A stretch of 64,000 bases of DNA from Bacteroidales bacterium (GTDB lineage: Bacteria > Bacteroidota > Bacteroidia > Bacteroidales > JACABE01), in the NCBI GenBank assembly GCA_023251515.1, contig JAHEYQ010000023.1, positions 1 to 64,000 of the forward strand. Direction: 5' to 3'. The first letter of the stretch is position 1; every line of letters starts with the position of its first letter. The position numbers and the translations under genes were made by a program. Below the pieces are notes generated by a model, which saw only the letters and a program-made list of their open reading frames with translations, ran no database searches and was not told where the DNA came from. This document shows positions 9,434-19,065 of the stretch, one piece after another.

Positions 9434-10276
9434 CTAAAATTTTTTCTCTATATTTTTACATAAATCAAGTTTTGGTATTTTAACAATTTGAGTATATCTT
9501 TTTGCATATTTTACAGAGCAAATACCCAGATAATCTTTTACCAGATTTATATCAGTTCCATTTTCAACCAGATGTGCTGCCAGACTATGCCTGATGGTAG
9601 AGGGTGTGGCCAATGAATTGATTTTATTTTTGTCTAAAGATTTTTTCAGAACCATCTGCACACTTCTTGAGCTGTATTGTTTGTTTCCTCTACCTTCAAA
9701 AAGCCATTCTTCAGGTTCAAATTCATATAAATACTCTTTAATTTGTTTACCCAATCGGGCATGAAATTTAATAATTCTGGCACTTCCTTTTGAGCAGCAA
9801 TAAATTGTAATTTCTCTTTTTGATATATCTACATCCGAAATTTTTAGATTTATCAGTTCTTCGAGTCTTAAACCTGCAAAATATATTAGCGACAAAAGGG
9901 TTTTGTGTTTGATATTAGTTGTATTATCAATTATTTTACATATTTCTGTTTGCGACAATATTAATGGCAATTTATGTTCATAATTTTTGCCCGCTATACG
10001 ATGCATATTATAATCTTTTCCAACCACATGCTTAAAAAATAATATAAATGCTTCTACAAAACGATCTCGGGCATAATATGATTTATATACATCCATTATT
10101 TTCCCTGCCAGATAGCAAGTTATTTTTATTTCGGGAACTTCTTCTATCGGTATTTTTAAATTTGTTAAATACTCTTTAACGTACTGTTTATAAGCATTTA
10201 TTGTTGAATACGAATATCGTTTTTGGGCTAAATAATCCCCATACGTTTTAAGTAACTCTATATTATTGTTTTCCAT
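9434..10276 (-). CDS. Tyrosine recombinase/integrase with altered catalytic residues
   Basis: About 280 residues with an N-terminal SAM-like core-binding domain (YLAQKRYSYSTINAYKQYVKEY) and a C-terminal catalytic domain. The box I Arg (YFAGLRLEELINLKISD), a candidate Lys (CCSKGSAR), the second Arg (STIRHSLAAHLVENG) and the nucleophile Tyr (KYAKRYTQI) are present. The His of the HxxR motif is replaced by Ser, and the later His/Trp (normally LGH) by Ile. The ATG at 10276 is preferred over 10330 because the longer start would run through the promoter-like inverted repeat. It may be impaired, or an atypical recombinase of the neighbouring island. It diverges from the RiPP locus. Confidence 0.82.
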   Translation of the reverse strand: MENNNIELLKTYGDYLAQKRYSYSTINAYKQYVKEYLTNLKIPIEEVPEIKITCYLAGKIMDVYKSYYARDRFVEAFILFFKHVVGKDYNMHRIAGKNYEHKLPLILSQTEICKIIDNTTNIKHKTLLSLIYFAGLRLEELINLKISDVDISKREITIYCCSKGSARIIKFHARLGKQIKEYLYEFEPEEWLFEGRGNKQYSSRSVQMVLKKSLDKNKINSLATPSTIRHSLAAHLVENGTDINLVKDYLGICSVKYAKRYTQIVKIPKLDLCKNIEKKF

Positions 10277-10283
10277 TTTGTGT

Positions 10284-10371
10284 AATTTCGTTTTTGCCAA
10301 CAAATTTAGTACTAAATGCGAAGTTGACAAAATTATTTTAAACTTAGATTGTATTTTTGCTGTGTTAAAAA
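10284..10371 (+). promoter_or_regulatory. Promoter/operator element, copy A (RiPP regulator)
   Basis: This stretch matches 20061-20148 at roughly nine of ten positions. It has a palindromic core ATTTAGTACTAAAT (10304-10317), a wider imperfect inverted repeat (AATTTCGTTTTT at 10284-10295, AAATGCGAAGTT at 10313-10324) and a Bacteroidota-type -7 box TATTTTTG (10352-10359). It lies between the diverging recombinase and the HTH gene at 10405. The likely role is a regulated promoter for the HTH gene and the RiPP precursor. The bound protein is not known; the HTH protein itself is a candidate. Confidence 0.6.
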
Positions 10372-10404
10372 AATGTTTTTATTCTAAAATAAGTAAAAAG
10401 CAAA

Positions 10405-10608
10405 ATGGATTATATTACATATTCAAAAAGGTTAGATTATTTATTAGAGTTAGTAGAAAAGGGTCGTTTAGAATCTCCCAAAGCTATTGCAAGCAAATTT
10501 GACTGTTCTGAAAAAACAATACGAAATATGATAAATTGCCTTAGAGAAAAAGGATTTGAAATAGTTTACTGTAAAAACATTAAAAAGTATTTAATAAAAA
10601 AAACTTAA
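10405..10608 (+). CDS. Small winged-helix (HTH_11/DeoR-like) regulator
   Basis: This 67-residue protein is almost entirely one DNA-binding domain: RLDYLLELVEKGRLESPKAI, then ASKFDCSEKTIRNMINCLRE (helix-turn-helix) and GFEIVYCKNIKKYLIKK (wing). It follows the promoter element at 10284-10371 and precedes the RiPP precursor by 73 bp on the same strand, so it is probably the local regulator of the peptide locus. No ligand-binding domain is present, so it would act as a simple repressor or activator, or with a partner. Confidence 0.75.
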   Translation: MDYITYSKRLDYLLELVEKGRLESPKAIASKFDCSEKTIRNMINCLREKGFEIVYCKNIKKYLIKKT

Positions 10609-10681
10609 CGGTAATGCATTTGCCGTTTAAAGATTTTATTTTGCAATTGATATTTCATTTATTCATTAAAAACATTTAAAA

Positions 10682-10933
10682 ATGAAAACATTAAAATTGA
10701 CAAATTTGAGCAAACAAGATTTGTTCAACAAAGAAGAGCTTAAAAACCTAAAGGGTGGAGCAAGCGAAACAGGTTCAGGTATTTTTGGATGGTGCAGTTG
10801 CCCATGCTGTTGTTGCTGTAATGGCAATGATGTAAGAGCTTGCAACAAAGGAACTGACAACCAAAGTAACTGCAGGTGTGATGATAAAAAAGGGACATCA
10901 ACACAAAAAGAAGCAACTCTAACTGCACTTTAA
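10682..10933 (+). CDS. RiPP precursor peptide, GG-Bacteroidales type, Cys-rich core
   Basis: An 83-residue precursor. Residues 1-26 are a leader ending in Gly-Gly (MKTLKLTNLSKQDLF...LKNLKGG), typical of precursors cleaved by C39-peptidase ABC exporters, and match the pattern of TIGR04149-type rSAM-modified peptides. The 57-residue core holds ten Cys, seven of them in WCSCPCCCCCNG with five in a row, then single Cys in RAC and a CRC pair. The tail is Thr/Ser/Lys-rich. The neighbours (rSAM maturase, pseudo-rSAM, thioredoxin-like protein, peptidase exporter) support thioether or related Cys chemistry followed by export. The final structure and activity cannot be read from sequence. Confidence 0.87.
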   Translation: MKTLKLTNLSKQDLFNKEELKNLKGGASETGSGIFGWCSCPCCCCCNGNDVRACNKGTDNQSNCRCDDKKGTSTQKEATLTAL

Positions 10934-10942
10934 TTTCAATTT

Positions 10943-10980
10943 AAGGCACATAAGTATTTAATATTTATGTGCCTTTTTTA
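10943..10980 (+). terminator. Attenuator-type terminator between precursor and maturase
   Basis: A perfect 11-bp stem (AAGGCACATAA at 10943-10953, TTATGTGCCTT at 10965-10975) with a T run sits between the precursor stop and the maturase start at 10992. In such loci a partial terminator here makes much more precursor mRNA than enzyme mRNA. Confidence 0.88.
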
Positions 10981-10991
10981 ATAAAATCAAA

Positions 10992-12485
10992 ATGGAACAA
11001 TTGGTATTAATTAAAAGTAAAAATAATAATAAGTATATATTCGATTGCAACAATAAAATACTTAGAAATGTTGAAGATCAAGTTTATAACATATTTGAAA
11101 TCTTAGACAGAGAAAAAACATCTCTTAATTCTCTTGATTTAGAATTATTAGAAACTATTCTTGCCAATCATGATATTAATCCATCAGTTTCTATCTTGTC
11201 AAAAATATTGAAGTTTAATTCCGAAAATAATACTCAATTTATAAAAACTACAATAAAGGAAGATGTAGTTAAATACTATTTATCAAATTATCCGCAAATT
11301 GCATTTGAAGTAACACAGAAATGTAATTTAGATTGCAAATATTGTGCTTATAGTGAATACTATAATGGATATGAGAAACGGACGGGGAAAAATTTAAGCA
11401 TTACCGCTGCAAAAAATATGATTAAATATATTTTTGACTATTGTTCTTCAATACATGCTTCAACTCCAGATAATCATATTACAATCAGTTTCTATGGTGG
11501 GGAACCATTGCTTAGGATAAATTTTATAAAAGAAATAACATCATTTGCTAAGAACTTAGAAACAATAAATATCAAATTTAAGTTTTCGATGACAACAAAT
11601 GCTACATTGATTGATAAACATATAGATTTTCTTGTAAAAAATGATTTTAAACTACTTATAAGTTTGGATGGTAACGAAGAACATAATTCATATAGGGTTT
11701 ATAAAAACAAAGTAAATTCGTTTTCTGATGTCTTCCGGAACATGATAAGTATAAAACAAAACTATCAAACATTTTTCGAAAAGAACATTAATTTTAATTG
11801 TGTTTTGCATAATAGAAATTCTATTGAATCAGCCAATAGTTTTATAAAAAAGAATTTTGGAAAAAATCCAATGATTGCTGAGATATCAACAGATGGATTA
11901 TCGAAAGAGAAAAAAGAGGAGTTGTTTTTATTTTTTAAAAATAAAAATACTGATCTAAAACAATCTGAAGATTATTTTAAATTATTTCATCAGGAAAATT
12001 ACACAGAAGAGCCTGATTTTAAAGAAGCTATTTATTTTATTTTCAATCAAACTAATCTTGTTTATTCAAATTATACTGAATTACTTTTAAATAGCAGCAA
12101 ATCAGTAAAACCAACTGGTACCTGCTTGCCTTTTTCTCGGAAAATTTTTGTAACAGCTAATGGCAAACTACTCCCTTGTGAAAATATTCCTCATAAATTT
12201 GCTTTTGGTAATGTAACCGACGAAAATGTAAATTTAAATTTTGAAGAAATAGTTAATACTTATAATAATGCATTGAATAGATTAAAAAATAAATGCGAAG
12301 GATGTTACAGGCTTACAAACTGCTCGCAGTGTATGTATTATCTAAATGTTTATGATGAAAATATTATGTGTTATGGGTATATGAATAGGGATGATTTCTC
12401 TAAATATTTATCGTCATTGATTACTTATTTTGAAAATAATCCCGATAGCTTTGAAAAAATAATGACTGAAACTTCATTATCATAA
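10992..12485 (+). CDS. Radical SAM/SPASM peptide maturase
   Basis: This 497-residue enzyme has a radical SAM core with CNLDCKYC (Cys 110, 114, 117) binding the catalytic 4Fe-4S cluster, the FYGGEPLL motif and MTTNATLID strand, and a C-terminal SPASM region (TGTCLPFSRKIFVTANGKLL, PCENI, CEGCYRLTNCSQCMYYLN, MCYGY) for auxiliary clusters. The N-terminal ~100 residues are a probable leader-recognition region. By family (TIGR04148-like GG-Bacteroidales maturase) it should install radical-derived crosslinks in the upstream Cys-rich core. It is translated 58 bp after the precursor stop, past the attenuator. Length is normal. Confidence 0.9.
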   Translation: MEQLVLIKSKNNNKYIFDCNNKILRNVEDQVYNIFEILDREKTSLNSLDLELLETILANHDINPSVSILSKILKFNSENNTQFIKTTIKEDVVKYYLSNYPQIAFEVTQKCNLDCKYCAYSEYYNGYEKRTGKNLSITAAKNMIKYIFDYCSSIHASTPDNHITISFYGGEPLLRINFIKEITSFAKNLETINIKFKFSMTTNATLIDKHIDFLVKNDFKLLISLDGNEEHNSYRVYKNKVNSFSDVFRNMISIKQNYQTFFEKNINFNCVLHNRNSIESANSFIKKNFGKNPMIAEISTDGLSKEKKEELFLFFKNKNTDLKQSEDYFKLFHQENYTEEPDFKEAIYFIFNQTNLVYSNYTELLLNSSKSVKPTGTCLPFSRKIFVTANGKLLPCENIPHKFAFGNVTDENVNLNFEEIVNTYNNALNRLKNKCEGCYRLTNCSQCMYYLNVYDENIMCYGYMNRDDFSKYLSSLITYFENNPDSFEKIMTETSLS

Positions 12486-12751
12486 AAATATAATATTAAA
12501 TCTATTTAATAAATTTATTTTGTTGATTCTTAAAATAAAAAAACATATAACTGTATTTTAACTCGTTGATATACTGTGTGAAATTAAACATTTTGATTTT
12601 AGATATATAAAACAATAAATCGAGGCGACAGTAAAATAATCAAGTATATGAGAATTTTTATATGGCGAAACGAAGTTCATAAACACATTTGAAAAATTAA
12701 AAATGGAGTGAATAATTCTATATGTATAAATAAAAAATTAAAAATAAAAAG

Positions 12752-13966
12752 ATGAAATACTTTGTAATAGATCCTACAGTTTTTGTAGAAATTAAAAATG
12801 GAAAAATGCTTTTATATAATTCATATAATGGGGAAAAACTTCTTGTTAATGATCAACAAATTGTTAATCTGTTTATTAACGGATTAAATAAGATGAATAT
12901 TTTTCCAATAGAAAATGAAGTTTTGGAAACTGATAAAATAAGAGATTTTATAATTGAAATTGAGAAAAACGATTTTGGATATTTATTATCTAATAATAAA
13001 ACTTTACCAATTCAATTTGCACCATTAATTAATATACAAACTGAAAATGATCAGGAAATAATTACCAAAGATAATTCATTTAATCCTCTTATTGACATAA
13101 GAGAAATTTCAATACATTTAAATGGAGGACCTGACAACAAACAATTTTCAAATTTATCAAAACAGATAAATTGCATTCATTCTGAATTAATTACAGATAA
13201 CTTAAATTTTAATCAGCTTTCAAAATTTTTATTACCGATTATTAATGTCAAATCACTTTTCAAGATAAATCTCTTGGGAGGAAATGTTTTAACATATCCT
13301 TATTTAGAGGAAGTTAAAGTACTTTTATTATCAATACATCAATCGACACAGATATGTGTGTATTTATTGCCTCATATAGTAATAAATAATGCTGTAAATA
13401 TTAAAGAAATTCTTGATTTTCAAAATCTAAAGTTTATTTTTTATTTGAATCCACATTTATATAAAGAATTTGCTGAAATACTTCCAAAATATTTGCCTTC
13501 ATCTTTAATGGAATACAATTTAATAATAGAAAGTGAAGATGATTTGACTTTTTTCGATTCAATTGAGAATAATCTAATAAAAAGCAATTTGATTCCTCTA
13601 TTTAATGGTTTAAATTTTGATTTTTTTGAAAAAAATGTCTTTACTGATTTTGATGATATAAAAGCTATAAGCATCAGTCAGAATGAAGTTTACCAAAATA
13701 AAAATATTAACAGCTATAATTTCGGAAAATTAGTAGTTTTGCATAATGGAGATATTTATGCAAATTTGAATAAAAAAATGCTTGGAAATATTGAAAGTTC
13801 TTATGCTCCTGAAATTATTCTTAATGAATACAAAATAGGGGAAAGTTGGTTTTTAACTCGACTTAAAGTTAGTCCTTGTAAAAATTGCATTTACAATTTT
13901 CTTTGCCCTCCTGTTTCGAATTATGAATTACTAATGAACAAATTTAATTTATGTCATATTTCTTAA
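12752..13966 (+). CDS. Pseudo-radical SAM protein (TIGR04150-like), partner of the maturase
   Basis: This 404-residue protein keeps the outline of a rSAM/SPASM enzyme (short leader-binding-like start, REISIHLNGGPDNKQF, LLGGNVLTYPYL as the degenerate GGEP strand) but has no CxxxCxxC motif, so it cannot bind the catalytic cluster. The C-terminus keeps a partial SPASM Cys set (PCKNCIYNFLCPP ... LCHI). This matches the pseudo-rSAM component of GG-Bacteroidales RiPP systems, probably a binding or scaffold partner. A 266-bp AT-rich gap without a gene separates it from the maturase and may hold a second promoter. Its stop overlaps the next start by 16 bp. Confidence 0.82.
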   Translation: MKYFVIDPTVFVEIKNGKMLLYNSYNGEKLLVNDQQIVNLFINGLNKMNIFPIENEVLETDKIRDFIIEIEKNDFGYLLSNNKTLPIQFAPLINIQTENDQEIITKDNSFNPLIDIREISIHLNGGPDNKQFSNLSKQINCIHSELITDNLNFNQLSKFLLPIINVKSLFKINLLGGNVLTYPYLEEVKVLLLSIHQSTQICVYLLPHIVINNAVNIKEILDFQNLKFIFYLNPHLYKEFAEILPKYLPSSLMEYNLIIESEDDLTFFDSIENNLIKSNLIPLFNGLNFDFFEKNVFTDFDDIKAISISQNEVYQNKNINSYNFGKLVVLHNGDIYANLNKKMLGNIESSYAPEIILNEYKIGESWFLTRLKVSPCKNCIYNFLCPPVSNYELLMNKFNLCHIS

Positions 13967-14514
13967 AATGTCTTCTATTTATTTTTTTAATTACAGAATG
14001 TAATTTATTGTATTCTCAAAAGCTTGATAATACAATAAATCAAAACATAAATTCATTCAAATTGCTTTCATTGGAAAAGGATACTGTTTTTTTTAGTTTC
14101 AAAAAGAACTATACAATTTTTTGTGCTTTTTCAGTATATTGCTCTTCATGTATTAATGAATTAAATATGATGGAACAAAACTTAAAAAAATGGGACTCTC
14201 TATATAGTATAAATATTATCGGATTTGTAAATGCTTCTGATAATAGTGATTTTCAAAAAATAGTCAGATTTTCAAAGAAGCATATCTATACCTTTCCATT
14301 GTATATTGATATAAAAGGAGAATTGGTAACGTTTTTAATGAGTTTAGAAAATGTTAAGAAAGATGGCAATTTTCGAATATTTGGTAGTTTATATGAATGC
14401 ATGAGGCCTCAATTGTTTGTTTTTGATAAATCAGGAAATCTGATATTTCAGAAAAGGGGTTTTGTAAATGGGGATGAACTTATTATTCAGGATGTTTTTA
14501 TAAAAAATAGATAA
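13951..14514 (+). CDS. Thioredoxin-like exported protein with CSSC motif
   Basis: A 187-residue protein with an N-terminal signal segment (FLKCLLFIFLITECNLLYSQ) and a thioredoxin fold: FFSFKKNYTIFCAFSVYCSS then CINELNMM, with the redox pair in YCSSC, and a later LYECMRPQLFVFDKSG strand carrying the family's cis-Pro position. It probably acts in the periplasm on disulfides, plausibly keeping the Cys-rich peptide or its exporter partners in the right redox state. It overlaps the pseudo-rSAM stop and is followed 4 bp later by the receptor gene, so it belongs to the RiPP operon. Its specific substrate is inferred. Confidence 0.78.
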   Translation: MSYFLKCLLFIFLITECNLLYSQKLDNTINQNINSFKLLSLEKDTVFFSFKKNYTIFCAFSVYCSSCINELNMMEQNLKKWDSLYSINIIGFVNASDNSDFQKIVRFSKKHIYTFPLYIDIKGELVTFLMSLENVKKDGNFRIFGSLYECMRPQLFVFDKSGNLIFQKRGFVNGDELIIQDVFIKNR

Positions 14515-14518
14515 AGAA

Positions 14519-16852
14519 ATGAAAAAGTACTTTGTTGTTCTGTTTCTTCATTTTATAATAAACTCTGCATTTGCACAAGATCATGTAAGTGTAAGTGGTA
14601 TTGTAATAGATACAATTAGTCTGAAAAAAATTGAATATGCAACTATTCAATTGGTGGATTACCAAACAGGCAAAATGAAATATGGAATAATAACCGACAG
14701 CTTAGGGCGTTTTTGCATTAATAAAGTTTTTACTCAAAAGTATTATATTATAGCGAGTTTCATTGGATACAAAACAAAAAAGACCATTTTAATTGTAACA
14801 GCAAAAGATAAATTTAATTTAAAAATCAGTTTAAATCCTACTCACATAGACTTAGGAAGTGTTGAAATTAAAGGAAAACAAGAAGGAATCAAGTCTTATG
14901 TTGATAAAACTGTATTTTTACCAGACTCTTTAAGCATTCATTCATCTGCTACAGCTTTGGATTTGCTTAATAAAGCTCCAGGAATAAGTGTTAGCAAGTC
15001 AGATCAAACAATTCGATTAATGGGCAACCCCAATGTTTTGATTTTGATAGATGGAGTTCAAAGCAATAGGAATCTAATGGCTGTTAATCCTGAAGATATT
15101 GAAAGGATAGAGATTATAAACAATCCTTCTTCAAAATACGATTCTGATGTTGTAAATGTAATAAATATAATTATTAAAGATGAGCGAAAAAAAGGATTTA
15201 GTATTACAACTAATCTTAGTTGGTTTAGCCAAAACAAATACAATTTTTCAAATATCCAATTCGATTATATTTTTGGAAAATTTCATGTTTTTGGAATGTA
15301 TAAATTAAAATTTAGCAATATTTATTCAAAAGACAGCCTTAGACGAATTGCGAATGTAAATGAAATTCTTAGTGAAAACTTTAGTGAATCAAAAGATAGA
15401 AATCATAATAAATCTATTGGTAATATTATTCAATATGGATTTGATTATTATCCAAATAAAAGCAATCTTTTTAATTTTACCGGCAATTTAGAGATGTATA
15501 AAAATATATCAAATTACAATAATTCATCTCTTTACACAAAAAATTATACACCTATTCATGCAGTAAATTACCTTTTAGATAAAGATGGAGAAGTAAAACT
15601 TCAGAATTATTCATTTTATTATAAAAGGAAGTTTAAAAATGATGATTATGAATTTGCTTTTAGTAATAATATTTATTTGATGCACAAAGAATTTACAAAT
15701 AAGCAAAACACATCTTTCAATTATTTTATTGACTCAACATACACTTATTCAATAAAAAACGAGATTTCAAAAAATCAAATCAATGCGCTTAATTCTACTC
15801 TAAATTTTAGGTTTCCTCTTATCTCCCAAAAGCTTAAAGCAGAAACAGGAATACAACTTTATTATAGGAAGATTACAGATAATTACTTTGATGGACTTAT
15901 GAATTTTCGTTTTAATTACATAGATATCAGGAAATCAATATATAGTGTAATTACTTATTACCAAAATAAGTGGTCGTGTCAGGCTGGAATAAGAGGTGAG
16001 AATTATGGAATTAATCTATTTGATTCAATAACATATAGTCAATGGAATTACCTTCCTTCATTTTCTGTAATGTTTGATATAAATAATTCGCAAAAAATTA
16101 AATTGGGTTTTTCTAAAAAACTTAATTACCCTAAATATTTTATGCTTTCTCCTTTTGCCTGGTATTCAAATGATTCTTTGAGCGTTTCTACTGGGAATCC
16201 TTATTTGAAACCAGAAAAATCATACAATATTGAGATAACTTACATTTTGAAGAAGAAAAAAACTTTATTAACACTATCTCAATACATTAAGCATTACAAT
16301 GATCTTATTGATTTGAATTCGATTTATGGAGGAAAAAGTGTTTTGCAAGAAAAATATGAAAATATAAATTATAATTATAGAATTGGAGGATCATTATACT
16401 TACAGACTTTGCTATATGGATTTATTCAACCTAGTATTTTTGCCGATGTTTTTTATTATAATTTCCCCAGAAACAATAACAATGGGTTTTCATATAATAT
16501 GTGGATTTCTGCGGAGTTTATTTTACCCTTTGATTTATATTTGAATGTTGATGCATCTTTTTCTGGTAAGGAACTATTTTATAATGGATATGCGGAACAA
16601 AGTCCATTGATTGACGAGATAACTATTGGTAAAGACATCTTGAATGGAAATGCAAATATTAGTTTATCATTATTGAATTATTTCCTTCCCAATTTAAATA
16701 AAGAAACCAGATGGAGTAATGATTTTTCAGAAAATTCTTACTATTTTTCTGATAATAAATCTGTTTTGCTAAGATTTTCATATTTTTTTAGAAAAGGGAA
16801 AAAAATTGATAAAATGGAACGAGAATTAAATATGGAACGAGATGAAAAGTAA
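14519..16852 (+). CDS. TonB-dependent-receptor-like outer-membrane protein of the RiPP locus
   Basis: A 777-residue outer-membrane protein with signal peptide (YFVVLFLHFIINSAFAQ), a CarboxypepD_reg-like domain (VSGIVIDTISLKKIEYATI, residues ~25-110), a plug (SATALDLLNKAPGISVSKS ... LILIDGVQSNRN ... VNPEDIERIEIINNPSSKY) and a long beta-barrel (OMP_b-brl_3-like; NYPKYFMLSPF, YLKPEKSYNIEITY). By context it may pass the mature peptide across the outer membrane or take it up. It ends MEREL... with an 11-bp overlap into the exporter gene, so the two are co-translated. A TonB box is not obvious. Confidence 0.82.
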   Translation: MKKYFVVLFLHFIINSAFAQDHVSVSGIVIDTISLKKIEYATIQLVDYQTGKMKYGIITDSLGRFCINKVFTQKYYIIASFIGYKTKKTILIVTAKDKFNLKISLNPTHIDLGSVEIKGKQEGIKSYVDKTVFLPDSLSIHSSATALDLLNKAPGISVSKSDQTIRLMGNPNVLILIDGVQSNRNLMAVNPEDIERIEIINNPSSKYDSDVVNVINIIIKDERKKGFSITTNLSWFSQNKYNFSNIQFDYIFGKFHVFGMYKLKFSNIYSKDSLRRIANVNEILSENFSESKDRNHNKSIGNIIQYGFDYYPNKSNLFNFTGNLEMYKNISNYNNSSLYTKNYTPIHAVNYLLDKDGEVKLQNYSFYYKRKFKNDDYEFAFSNNIYLMHKEFTNKQNTSFNYFIDSTYTYSIKNEISKNQINALNSTLNFRFPLISQKLKAETGIQLYYRKITDNYFDGLMNFRFNYIDIRKSIYSVITYYQNKWSCQAGIRGENYGINLFDSITYSQWNYLPSFSVMFDINNSQKIKLGFSKKLNYPKYFMLSPFAWYSNDSLSVSTGNPYLKPEKSYNIEITYILKKKKTLLTLSQYIKHYNDLIDLNSIYGGKSVLQEKYENINYNYRIGGSLYLQTLLYGFIQPSIFADVFYYNFPRNNNNGFSYNMWISAEFILPFDLYLNVDASFSGKELFYNGYAEQSPLIDEITIGKDILNGNANISLSLLNYFLPNLNKETRWSNDFSENSYYFSDNKSVLLRFSYFFRKGKKIDKMERELNMERDEK

Positions 16853-19064
16853 AATTTTCACTACTTTCCCTTTTTCCAAGCAGCCTGATTCTATGGATTG
16901 TGGTTCTTCTTGTCTGAAAATGATAACTCAGTTTTATGGAAAAGAATATACCTATGACACAATTAGGGATTTATGTTATACCGCAAAGGATGGAGTTTCA
17001 TTGCTTTCTATCAGTGATGCTGCCGAACAACTTGGTTTTAAAACAATTGGAGGTCGACTTAGTTTAGAAAAACTTGAGAAAGAAGCTTTATTGCCATGTA
17101 TCATACATTGGAATCAAGAGCATTTTGTAGTTGTTTACAAAATAAAAACTAAGAATTTTTTAAGAAGTAAAACCAAATTTTTTGTTGCTGACCCAGCCTA
17201 TGGACTTGTGAGTTTTACAGAAGAAGAATTTAAAGATCATTGGCTAAGTACAAAAGTGAAGGGTGAAGAAAAAGGGATTGTTCTACTTTTGGAACCCACA
17301 CAATTATTCTATCAAAAAGAATCGGAGAAATCAAATAGAAAAAGCCTGAAGTTTTTGTTTTCTTACTTTATAAAATACAAACGTTTTTTTGCACAATTAA
17401 TAATTGGCTTACTTTTAGGCAGTTTGTTTCAGCTTATATTTCCATTTCTTACTCAGGCTATTGTTGATAAAGGAATAGTAAACAAGAATATAGGTTTTAT
17501 TTATCTTATTTTAATTGCTCAAATGGTTTTAATCATCAGCCGCATGTCTGTTGATTTTGTGAGAAGATGGATATTATTGCATATTAGTGTGAGAATTAAT
17601 ATTTCTCTCATTTCTGATTTTTTCATAAAACTCATGAAATTACCTATGAGTTTCTTCGACACTAAACTTACCGGTGATATTTTGCAGCGTATAGATGATC
17701 ATGAAAGGGTAGAACGATTCCTTACTTCCAGAACGTTAGAAACTGTTTTTTCTTTTTTTACTCTAATTACATTCAGCATTGTTTTATGGATATATAGTTC
17801 AAAAATTTTCTTTATTTTTATTATAGGTAGTATTGTTTATACATTATGGATCCTGATTTTTCTGAAAAAACGACGTGAGTTGGATTACAAATTCTTTGAA
17901 ATTCAAGCAAAAAATCAAAGCAAAACATTTCAGCTTATTCAAGGAATGCAGGAGATAAAACTTCAAAATTGCGAAAAACGCAAACGTTGGGAATGGGAGG
18001 ATATACAAGCTGAGTTATTCAAAATAAATATTTCGTCACTCAGTTTACAACAAAAGCAAGAAGCCGGTAACATTTTTATTAATGAATCGAAAAATATTAT
18101 AATTACCATAGTGGCTGCACTTTCAGTTATCAATAATGAAATGACATTGGGAATGATGCTTGCAACTCAATATATTATTGGTCAGCTATCTTTTCCAATT
18201 GAACAGGCTGTTCGTTTAATCCATGATTTACAGGATACAAATATTAGTCTGGAAAGAATAAATGAAATACATCAAAAAGAAAACGAAAATATAAATAAAG
18301 AAAATCAAAGTCATATTTTAGCTAATAAAAAAATTGTAATTGAAAATTTGGTTTTTCAATATGAAGGTCCGCATTCCAAAAAGGTTATAAATAATATATC
18401 AATGATTATACCCGAAGGTAAAATAACTGCTATAGTGGGGGCAAGTGGCAGTGGTAAAACAACTTTAATAAAACTACTTTTACAATATTATAAGCCTATA
18501 GAAGGAATAATTAAAATTGGAAACTCAAACCTCAATGATTATAATACTAATTGGTGGCGAAATCATTGTGGAGCTGTAATGCAGGATGGATATATTTTTT
18601 CTGAAAGCATTGCTCATAACATTGCATCTAGTGATGATGATATAGATAATCGGAAATTAATTAATGCTGCAAAAACTGCAAATATTCATGATTTTATTAT
18701 GAGCTTACCTTTAAAATACAATACCATTATTGGTAACGAAGGGCAAAATCTGAGTCAGGGGCAAAAACAAAGAATATTAATTGCAAGAGCTGTTTACAAA
18801 AATCCTGATTTTTTGTTTTTCGATGAAGCTACTAATGCATTGGATGCAAATAATGAAAAAGTTATTGTTGAAAATTTAATTGAGTTTTATAAAGGGAAAA
18901 CCGTTATTATTGTTGCACATCGATTGAGTACTGTTAAAAATGCAGATCAAATTATCGTTTTAAACAATGGAACAATTGAAGAAATTGGTTCTCATAGTGA
19001 ACTTACATATCAAAAAGGAGCATATTATAATTTAGTTAAAAATCAATTAGAACTTGGAAATTAA
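16842..19064 (+). CDS. Peptidase-containing ABC exporter (PCAT) with C39 domain
   Basis: A 740-residue three-part protein. The N-terminal C39 peptidase (residues 1-140) has its catalytic Cys in DSMDCGSSCLK, His in NQEHFVVVY and Asp in FFVADPA, and should cut after Gly-Gly in the precursor. The transmembrane domain (~residues 165-460) has hydrophobic helices such as FAQLIIGLLLGSLFQLIFPF. The nucleotide-binding domain has Walker A GASGSGKTT (near 532), signature LSQGQKQR, Walker B FLFFDEATNALD and the switch His in IIVAHRLS. All key residues are present, so it is likely an active processing exporter for the 10682 peptide. Confidence 0.93.
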   Translation: MKSKIFTTFPFSKQPDSMDCGSSCLKMITQFYGKEYTYDTIRDLCYTAKDGVSLLSISDAAEQLGFKTIGGRLSLEKLEKEALLPCIIHWNQEHFVVVYKIKTKNFLRSKTKFFVADPAYGLVSFTEEEFKDHWLSTKVKGEEKGIVLLLEPTQLFYQKESEKSNRKSLKFLFSYFIKYKRFFAQLIIGLLLGSLFQLIFPFLTQAIVDKGIVNKNIGFIYLILIAQMVLIISRMSVDFVRRWILLHISVRINISLISDFFIKLMKLPMSFFDTKLTGDILQRIDDHERVERFLTSRTLETVFSFFTLITFSIVLWIYSSKIFFIFIIGSIVYTLWILIFLKKRRELDYKFFEIQAKNQSKTFQLIQGMQEIKLQNCEKRKRWEWEDIQAELFKINISSLSLQQKQEAGNIFINESKNIIITIVAALSVINNEMTLGMMLATQYIIGQLSFPIEQAVRLIHDLQDTNISLERINEIHQKENENINKENQSHILANKKIVIENLVFQYEGPHSKKVINNISMIIPEGKITAIVGASGSGKTTLIKLLLQYYKPIEGIIKIGNSNLNDYNTNWWRNHCGAVMQDGYIFSESIAHNIASSDDDIDNRKLINAAKTANIHDFIMSLPLKYNTIIGNEGQNLSQGQKQRILIARAVYKNPDFLFFDEATNALDANNEKVIVENLIEFYKGKTVIIVAHRLSTVKNADQIIVLNNGTIEEIGSHSELTYQKGAYYNLVKNQLELGN

Positions 19065-19065
19065 T

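Noticed and set aside
10284..10371. dif-like or attachment site for the recombinase
   Set aside because: The arms are separated by ~18 bp, not the 6-8 bp of Xer-type sites, and the element includes a promoter box.
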